DNA of 53,186 nucleotides from an uncultured beta proteobacterium (GTDB lineage Bacteria; Pseudomonadota; Gammaproteobacteria; Burkholderiales; SG8-39). Position 1 is the stretch's first letter, and each line of letters starts with the position of its first letter. Both the position numbers and the translations under genes were made by a program. The stretch spans positions 1 through 53,186 of the forward strand of contig CAIUKQ010000271.1 in NCBI GenBank assembly GCA_903899705.1, in the 5' to 3' direction. Positions 46,712-53,186 of this stretch are shown piece after piece. Below the pieces are notes generated by a model that was not told the DNA's origin, made no database searches, and saw only the letters and a list, made by a program, of their open reading frames with translations.

Positions 46712-48610
46712 ATGTCCCTGCCATCTGCCGCATCCATGGAAGAAAGAACTGTTCCCATCCGTACCATTCAGGATATCGAAGCCCTCGAGAAAATCCCTCT
46801 TGAGCAACGCGTCTGGTCCTGGGACCTGAACGACTGGCTGCGCCGGGGCTGGGGCTACAACCCCGACAAGGTGGCGATCAATTACGTGGAGAACGGCGAC
46901 GTCACCGCCAATCCGGTGAAGATCACCTACAAGGAACTCGCTCGCCGCTCCCTACAGGCTTCCAATCTGTTTCATTCGCTGGGTGTGCAAAAGGAAGACG
47001 GCGTGCTGCTGCTCATGCCGACCCTGCCGCAACTCTATTACAGCCTCTATGGCGGCATCGCCACCGGGATCTTCTGCGTGGTGAACTGGATGCTGAAGGC
47101 GGAGCACCTGGCCGAACTCATCCGCAACGCGAAGACGCGCGTGCTGGTGGTGCTGGGGCCCACGCCCGGCTATGAAATCTGGGAGAACGTGCAGGCCATC
47201 CGCGACCAGTTGCCGAAGGACCTGCACATTCTTTCGGTGCAGGCGCTGGGCGGAAAGAAGATTGACGGATCGGACTTCGACGAACTGTGTGCCAGGCAAT
47301 CCGGAGACAAACTGAACTTCGAGCGCAAATTCACCGCAGATGATGTGGGCGGCTATGTGCATTCGGGCGGCACCACGGGATCGCCCAAGCTCGTGCGCCT
47401 CGCGCATCGCGGCTTCTGCTACAAGGCCTGGGCGCACGGGGCCACGGGCGGACCGGGTCGCGATGAATCCATCTTTGCCGATTACCCTCTGTTCCATGTG
47501 GCCGGCGTGCTCTCGCGTGGCATTCTTTCGATCTGCCACGGCATGATGGTGATGATCCCCTCGGCGCTGGGCGCGCGCGACAAGCGCTTTATCGCAAACT
47601 ACTGGAAGTTTGTGGAGAAGTACCGCATCACCCAGTTCACCGGCGTACCGACGACGCTTTCGGTGCTCGCCAAGAACCTGCCCACCACCGAGGATGTGAG
47701 CACGCTGAAAAAAGTGGCGACCTCGGGATCGGCGCCCCTGCCCGTGGAAACGGCGCGCGAACTGGAACGGGCTCTGGGCATCCGGGTGCTGCTCACCTAC
47801 GGCTCCACCGAGTACACCACCGGCGCCACGCAGCCGCCGCGCGAGGGCGATCCACGCTTCGGCTCAACCGGCCTTCGCGTGCCCTACACGCAGGTGCGCC
47901 CGGTGGAACTGGACGCCGAGGGCAACATCGCGCGCTTTTGCGACACCAATGAACTGGGCATCATCGTGGTGAAGGGTCCGGGTGTAACCCCCGGATATGT
48001 CGACCCGGCGCAAAACGTGGGCATATTCACAAAGGACGGCTATTTCAAATCCGGCGACTGCGGAAGGCTGGATGAAGACGGATTCCTCTGGATCACCGGG
48101 CGCGTGAAAGACCTCATCATCCGCGGCGGCCACAACATCGATCCCCAGACCATCGAGCATGCGATCCGCAAGCACCCGGCCGTGCTGCACGTTGCGGCGG
48201 TGGGAAAGCCGGACAGCTATGCCGGCGAGCTGCCGATTGCCTATGTGCAGCGTGTCGATGGATCCAACGCGACGGCAGAAGAGATTCTGACTTTCGCCGC
48301 AGCCCATATTCCCGAACGGCCTGCGGTGCCCAAGGAAATCTTGTTTCTTGACAACATGCCGGTGACTGACATCGGCAAGCCCGACAAGGTGGGACTGCGC
48401 TTCGATGCGGCGACCCGGCATTACACGCAGGTGCTGGGCGACGCACTCGGCGGCGAGGCGAAGGCGGCCGTCACCGTGGGCAATGACGCCACCCACGGCA
48501 CCAAGGTAACGATCACACTATCCGGCGAAAAGTCCGGTGCGCGCGCCTCACTGGAGGCGCGCATTGCCACCGTGATGAAAGCCTATAGCCATCACTATAT
48601 TGTTGAATAG
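46712..48610 (+). CDS. AMP-dependent acyl-CoA synthetase/ligase with C-terminal extension (paralogue of 39967..41859)
   Basis: IEALEKIPLEQRVWSWDLNDWLRRGWGYNPDKVAINY; GYVHSGGTTGSPKLVRLAHRG; LLTYGSTEYTTG; GYFKSGDCGRLDEDGFLWITGRVKDLIIRGGHNIDPQTIE. Confidence 0.93.
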   Translation: MSLPSAASMEERTVPIRTIQDIEALEKIPLEQRVWSWDLNDWLRRGWGYNPDKVAINYVENGDVTANPVKITYKELARRSLQASNLFHSLGVQKEDGVLLLMPTLPQLYYSLYGGIATGIFCVVNWMLKAEHLAELIRNAKTRVLVVLGPTPGYEIWENVQAIRDQLPKDLHILSVQALGGKKIDGSDFDELCARQSGDKLNFERKFTADDVGGYVHSGGTTGSPKLVRLAHRGFCYKAWAHGATGGPGRDESIFADYPLFHVAGVLSRGILSICHGMMVMIPSALGARDKRFIANYWKFVEKYRITQFTGVPTTLSVLAKNLPTTEDVSTLKKVATSGSAPLPVETARELERALGIRVLLTYGSTEYTTGATQPPREGDPRFGSTGLRVPYTQVRPVELDAEGNIARFCDTNELGIIVVKGPGVTPGYVDPAQNVGIFTKDGYFKSGDCGRLDEDGFLWITGRVKDLIIRGGHNIDPQTIEHAIRKHPAVLHVAAVGKPDSYAGELPIAYVQRVDGSNATAEEILTFAAAHIPERPAVPKEILFLDNMPVTDIGKPDKVGLRFDAATRHYTQVLGDALGGEAKAAVTVGNDATHGTKVTITLSGEKSGARASLEARIATVMKAYSHHYIVE

Positions 48611-48615
48611 ATTGA

Positions 48616-51033
48616 CTATTTCTTAAGTTTTGCAAACGCCAGGGCCATGGCACTGGGGCCCTGTGGGTCGGGCGCTGCATTGCGCCCGCCGCCACCGCGC
48701 GCATCGGTTCCGCGACGCGGTCCGCTGCCCGGATTCGACGGCGCACCCGCGCTGGCGTTACGTGACGTGCGCTCCCCCGCCTGATCATCCAGTCGCATGG
48801 ACAGCGCAATGCGCTGGCGCTTCACGTCCACTTCCAGCACCTTCACCTTGACGATCTGTCCGGGCTTCACAACCTCGTGGGGGTCCTTCACGAACTTGTT
48901 GGCCAGGGCCGAGACATGCACCAGGCCATCCTGATGCACGCCAATGTCCACAAACGCGCCGAACGCCGCCACGTTGGTCACCACGCCTTCGAGGATCATG
49001 TCGGGCCGCAGATCGGAGACTGACTCGACACCTTCCTGAAAGGTGGCCGTCTTGAACTCGGGGCGCGGATCGCGGCCGGGCTTCTCCAGTTCGGCGAGGA
49101 TGTCCTTCACCGTGGGCAGGCCGAATTGCTCGTCGACGAAATCGCGCGCCTGCAAACCCTTCAGGGCTTCGGGCTGGCCCATCACCTCGGAGATGCCCTT
49201 GCCGATGCGCGCAAGGATGCGCTCCACCACGGGATAAGCCTCGGGATGCACCGAGGAGCGGTCCAGCGGATTGATGTCGGCGCTGTCTGTGCCATCCACC
49301 CGGATGCGAAGAAAGCCCGCCGCCTGCTCGAAGGTCTTGTCACCCAGGCGCGGCACCTTGAGCAGCGTCTTGCGATTGGGGAATGGGCCGTTCTTGTTGC
49401 GAAAATCAACGATGTTGGTCGCGAGCACGCTGTTGAGGCCCGACACCCGTGCAAGCAGCGGCACCGAAGCGGTATTGAGGTCAACGCCCACGGCGTTGAC
49501 GCAGTCCTCGACCGTGGCCTCCAGCGATTTCGCCAGCGCGCGCTGGTTCACGTCATGCTGGTACTGACCCACACCGATGGATTTGGGATCTATCTTGACC
49601 AGTTCCGCGAGCGGATCCTGCAGGCGGCGTGCAATGGACACTGCGCCGCGCAGGGTCACATCCAGTTCCGGAAACTCCGCCGCGGCAAATGCCGAGGCCG
49701 AGTACACCGAGGCGCCGGCTTCGCTCACCACGATCTTCGCCACGTTCTGCTCGGGCTTGTGCTGCGCCACGAGCTTGATGAGTTCCACCGCCAGTTTCTC
49801 GGTCTCACGGCTGGCCGTGCCGTTGCCAATTGAAATCAACTGCACGCCGTGCTGCACGATCATGCGACCCAGCGCCACGATCGTTCCCTGCCAGTCATTG
49901 CGCGGCTGGTGCGGATACACCGTCGCCGTTTCGAGAAGTTTGCCGGTGGCATCCACCACGGCCACCTTGCAACCGGTGCGGATGCCGGGGTCCAGACCCA
50001 TCACCACCTTGGGGCCGGCAGGTGCTGCGAGCAAGAGTTCATGCAGGTTGCGGCGGAAAATCTTGATCGCCTCGGCTTCGGCTTTTTCGCGCAACTGCAT
50101 CATCAACTCGATGCTGATCTGCATCTGGACCTTGACGCGCCAGGTCCAGCGGCATACATCCGCCAGCCATTTGTCCGCGGGCCGGTTGCGATTCTCAATA
50201 CCGCAATGCGAGGCGATCATGGATTCGCAGGGATGCGGATTCATCTCGTCGGCTTCCACACCCAGCCCGAGGTTCAGCGAGAGCACACCCAGGGTGCGCC
50301 CGCGAAACAAAGCAAGCGCCCGGTGCGAGGGCACCGTCTTGAAGGATTCCGAATAGGCATAGTAGTCGCGGAATTTTTCCTCCTCCGCCATTTCCTTGTC
50401 CTTGACCACCGTGGATGCGAGCACACCCTGTTCCTCGATGCGCGCGCGCAGCTTGGCCAGCAATTCCGCGGTTTCCGAAAAACGCTCGGAGAGGATGTCG
50501 CGAGCGCCATCCAGCACCGACTTCGCATCGGGAAAGTTGATGGCCTCGGTTGTATCAGTGGCCGCTTTCACGACCACATATTTCACGGCTTCGACCTGGG
50601 GATCGAGCGTCGGATCGGCGAACAGGGCGTCGGCCAGCGGCTCCAGCCCCGCCTCGCGCGCAATCTGCGCCTTGGTGCGGCGCTTGGGCTTGTAGGGAAG
50701 ATACAGATCTTCCAGTGTCTGCTTGGTGACGGCCGCCTCGATTGATGCCTTGAGGGGATCGGTGAGCTTGCCCTGCTCGGCGATCGACGCGAGGATCGCG
50801 GCGCGCCGCTCCTCCAGGTCGCGCAGATACACAAGGCGCTCTTCGAGATTGCGCAGTTGGGTGTCATCCAGATTGCCCGTCACCTCCTTGCGGTAGCGCG
50901 CGATGAAGGGGACGGTGGCGCCTTCATTGAGAAGGCCTATCGCGGCCGCGACCTGCTGCGGGCCGGCGGCGATTTCCTTTGCGATGATTTGAACGATTTT
51001 TATCTGGGTGGCATCGGGTAAAGAAGAGGTCAT
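48616..51033 (-). CDS. tex: Tex-family transcription accessory protein with S1 RNA-binding domain
   Basis: [61 protein letters not shown]...[18 protein letters not shown]...[20 protein letters not shown]...[32 protein letters not shown]. Confidence 0.96.
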   Translation of the reverse strand: MTSSLPDATQIKIVQIIAKEIAAGPQQVAAAIGLLNEGATVPFIARYRKEVTGNLDDTQLRNLEERLVYLRDLEERRAAILASIAEQGKLTDPLKASIEAAVTKQTLEDLYLPYKPKRRTKAQIAREAGLEPLADALFADPTLDPQVEAVKYVVVKAATDTTEAINFPDAKSVLDGARDILSERFSETAELLAKLRARIEEQGVLASTVVKDKEMAEEEKFRDYYAYSESFKTVPSHRALALFRGRTLGVLSLNLGLGVEADEMNPHPCESMIASHCGIENRNRPADKWLADVCRWTWRVKVQMQISIELMMQLREKAEAEAIKIFRRNLHELLLAAPAGPKVVMGLDPGIRTGCKVAVVDATGKLLETATVYPHQPRNDWQGTIVALGRMIVQHGVQLISIGNGTASRETEKLAVELIKLVAQHKPEQNVAKIVVSEAGASVYSASAFAAAEFPELDVTLRGAVSIARRLQDPLAELVKIDPKSIGVGQYQHDVNQRALAKSLEATVEDCVNAVGVDLNTASVPLLARVSGLNSVLATNIVDFRNKNGPFPNRKTLLKVPRLGDKTFEQAAGFLRIRVDGTDSADINPLDRSSVHPEAYPVVERILARIGKGISEVMGQPEALKGLQARDFVDEQFGLPTVKDILAELEKPGRDPRPEFKTATFQEGVESVSDLRPDMILEGVVTNVAAFGAFVDIGVHQDGLVHVSALANKFVKDPHEVVKPGQIVKVKVLEVDVKRQRIALSMRLDDQAGERTSRNASAGAPSNPGSGPRRGTDARGGGGRNAAPDPQGPSAMALAFAKLKK

Positions 51034-51111
51034 TGATCTGTTTCAAAAAAGAACGTACATGGAGTGCGGCCTTCGGGCCGCCTCCGACAATTGAATCCGG
51101 ACTTTGAGGGG

Positions 51112-51513
51112 CTACTGCTGCTTTTCGAGGCGGGTAATCGAACCCAACTGCGAGAGCCAGCCCTGCGCCGAGCGCGCCCAGACCTGGCGCTTGGGCACCA
51201 ACTGGTCGCGTTGTTTGATGGCGCCAACGCGAAGTCCGAAGGTCTGCTGGTCGGTGGGCGTCGTGGCCCACAGCGGCGTGCCGCAATCCGGGCAGAAGGC
51301 CTGCGCGCGCTTGTTGCCGCTCTCGGCGGTCTTGATATAAACCTTCGGCTCGCCCGTGACCTTGAGGTCTTCCTTCTTCGCGGAGACCACGGTGCGGAAG
51401 GCGGTCCCCGAAAGGGTCTGGCAATCCGTGCAGTGGCACATGCTCACGGCATTGAGGTCGACTTCCGCTTCATAGGTGATCTTGCCGCAGTGGCAGGCGC
51501 CGTTGATATGCAT
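51112..51513 (-). CDS. GFA family protein (glutathione-dependent formaldehyde-activating-like, zinc-binding)
   Basis: MHINGACHCGKITYEAEVDLNAVSMCHCTDCQTLSGTAFRTVV...AQAFCPDCGTPLWATTP. Confidence 0.93.
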   Translation of the reverse strand: MHINGACHCGKITYEAEVDLNAVSMCHCTDCQTLSGTAFRTVVSAKKEDLKVTGEPKVYIKTAESGNKRAQAFCPDCGTPLWATTPTDQQTFGLRVGAIKQRDQLVPKRQVWARSAQGWLSQLGSITRLEKQQ

Positions 51514-51557
51514 GGTTGATTCTCCTGAATAAATTGTTTTGAATCTCTTTGATTGCT

Positions 51558-52733
51558 TCAGCGGCGCAGTGCCGGCCGCAGGGCCTCGGCAACACCCGCC
51601 GCCATGTTGCGCATACCGACATCATTGGGGTGCACAAGATCCGTGACCAGCATGTCGCGTTGGTCGTCCACCATTTTGAGGCCGCTCACGAAATACAGGT
51701 TCCTGTCTTTTGCCTGATGCTCGCGCACGGCGCGCTCGATCGCATTTCGGTAATCCTGGGGCATCTCGCCATTGGGATTGCGGATGTTGAGTATCTCCGC
51801 GCGATTGAGAATGGGCGTCATGGCAACGATGGGCTTGGAGGGCCATCTGGCGCGGATGATATCGAGAAACGTGCCGTACTTCTCGCCGTATTGCGCCGCC
51901 GTCTCCTTCTGCCGCGTGGCGCCGTCGATGCCGCCGAAGGAGTTGGTGCCGATGGCGATCACCAGCGCGTCCCAGTCGCCACGATCGGCGATGGTCTCGC
52001 CGACAATACGCTCGCCCCAGCCGGTGCCGCCGAAACCGAAATTGAGCGGCACGCAGTCCGCCCGCTCGCAGGCCTGCCACACGTAGGTCTCGTGCGGCGC
52101 AGTCACGCCATGGCCGTGGGTGATGGAATCGCCGTAGAACAGAACGCGCGGGCGCTTGTCAGGCGCCGCTGCGGCAATTTTCGCCGAAGCATCAAATCCA
52201 ATGCCATGCATCACCGTCTCGGCATTGCGATAGTAAAAAGGAAACAGCACCTGATACTCGGCCTCCACCGCCGGTCCGGTGGCATTGAGGATCACCACCT
52301 CCTGCTGCGTTCCCTGGATCCTGCCCGGAATCGCAGCGACGTATTTGCCGTCCCGATACAGCGAAAAATACGGCGGCCGGTTGAATTCCCAGGCATCCTC
52401 CGGATTGGTCGCCAATGGCACCGTTTCCACTTCGAGCAACGTCGTGCGAAATACGATGCGGCGCGCATCGGTGCGGAATTTCACCGATACCCCGGCACCC
52501 GACATGGCGCGTTTCTTCTCGTTGTCCTGCGACCATCTGTCGCGCTGAGCCTTGGGCACGCGCACCGCCTGCAGGCCGCCGGCGCGCGGTTCCCAGGAAA
52601 TGGCATTGGTCCACTGCAGGCGTGCATCGTCCACATTCAGCCATTGCATGTCTGCCTGAGCCATGGCCGCGCGCGATGCCGGGAGCAAGCCAAAGATGGC
52701 GAAAGCCAGGCCCAAACTGATGAAGCGATTCAT
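51558..52733 (-). CDS. Secreted SGNH/GDSL hydrolase
   Basis: Signal peptide MNRFISLGLAFAIFGLLPASRAAMA; VLFYGDSITHGHG (GDS block); WDALVIAIGTNSFGG (GTN block); DLVHPNDVGMRNMA (DxxH block). Confidence 0.92.
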   Translation of the reverse strand: MNRFISLGLAFAIFGLLPASRAAMAQADMQWLNVDDARLQWTNAISWEPRAGGLQAVRVPKAQRDRWSQDNEKKRAMSGAGVSVKFRTDARRIVFRTTLLEVETVPLATNPEDAWEFNRPPYFSLYRDGKYVAAIPGRIQGTQQEVVILNATGPAVEAEYQVLFPFYYRNAETVMHGIGFDASAKIAAAAPDKRPRVLFYGDSITHGHGVTAPHETYVWQACERADCVPLNFGFGGTGWGERIVGETIADRGDWDALVIAIGTNSFGGIDGATRQKETAAQYGEKYGTFLDIIRARWPSKPIVAMTPILNRAEILNIRNPNGEMPQDYRNAIERAVREHQAKDRNLYFVSGLKMVDDQRDMLVTDLVHPNDVGMRNMAAGVAEALRPALRR

Positions 52734-52820
52734 TGCTTTTCCTCCCCGATGCCGCAGCGAATCCGGAACGCCCATTGTATATTCCGTCTGACCCGATTCC
52801 TACCCGATCACGGAGATTTC

Positions 52821-53186
52821 CATGAACCTGCGAGAGCGCATTGCGCGGCACTTGTGCCTGCTGCATCCCCGCGCCGCCGGTGATCGGGGTCGATCCCGAC
52901 GGCAATGTGGTGCAGGCCTGGGGCGGTCCCGGCGCGGGCTATCAATGGCCGGGCAACAAACACGGTATCCGCATCGACCCCAAGGGCAATGTCTGGATGG
53001 GCGGCAACGGCAATGAAGAAGGCCTGGTGTATGTGTGCGACCGGATGAACGACCGCATCCAGGTGTTCAGAAAACGGCCGGCAAGCCGGAATGTTCCACT
53101 GGGTCCACAATATTGGCGTCGATGCCAATGGCAATGTCTTCACCACCGAAGTCGACACCGGCAAACGCATTCAACGGTTCCGCCCC
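52821..53186 (+). pseudogene. Degraded NHL-repeat/beta-propeller gene with at least two apparent internal deletions and a frameshift (continues past the window)
   Basis: Start MNLRERIARHLCLL, then another frame PPVIGVDPDGNVVQAWGGPGAGYQWPGNKHGIRIDPKGNVWMGGNGNEEGLVYVCDRMNDRIQVFRK, then a third frame GRQAGMFHWVHNIGVDANGNVFTTEVDTGKRIQRFRP. Confidence 0.72.

Noticed and set aside
51066-51081. GCGGCC-TTCG-GGCCGC hairpin between the GFA gene and tex
   Set aside because: Real UUCG-type hairpin, but the only T-run on the minus strand is about 20 nt away, so an intrinsic terminator call is not supported.
1-53186. CRISPR arrays, rRNA/tRNA genes, intact IS elements or prophage genes
   Set aside because: No regularly spaced repeats, no recognisable tRNA/rRNA sequence and no transposase, integrase or phage protein motifs seen by reading; a tRNA/RNA covariance scan was not possible.

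Overview
This is a GC-rich, gene-dense segment, probably from a Burkholderiales-type betaproteobacterium (inferred from the number of Bug receptors and the dnaQ-rnhA-gloB-mltD core block). Two regions rich in catabolic genes flank that housekeeping block at about 14.5-19 kb. The window holds 14 intact Bug/TctC-type periplasmic solute-binding proteins plus one internally deleted remnant, and no recognisable TctA/TctB membrane components. Interleaved with them are 4 small cupins, 5 single-module VOC proteins, 2 SMP-30/gluconolactonase proteins, a Rieske oxygenase, an FAD aromatic monooxygenase, 3 amidohydrolases, a metallo-beta-lactamase-fold hydrolase, a cytochrome c/PQQ beta-propeller dehydrogenase with an N-terminal heme, an acyl-CoA dehydrogenase, 2 enoyl-CoA hydratases, a dienelactone hydrolase and 2 paralogous long acyl-CoA ligases. 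The right end carries tex, a GFA protein, an SGNH hydrolase and a decayed NHL-repeat gene. The best candidates for something new are: a nucleotidyltransferase overlapping a 66-aa ORF (toxin-antitoxin-like layout); a CX10C (putative disulfide) Bug subfamily, three in tandem; Bug/VOC/amidohydrolase cassettes that look like an uncharacterised uptake and degradation system; two genes decayed by internal deletion with both ends kept; and a perfect 17-bp REP-like palindrome. No CRISPR array, rRNA, tRNA or intact transposase was seen. All family calls come from reading translated motifs; no database search was run.
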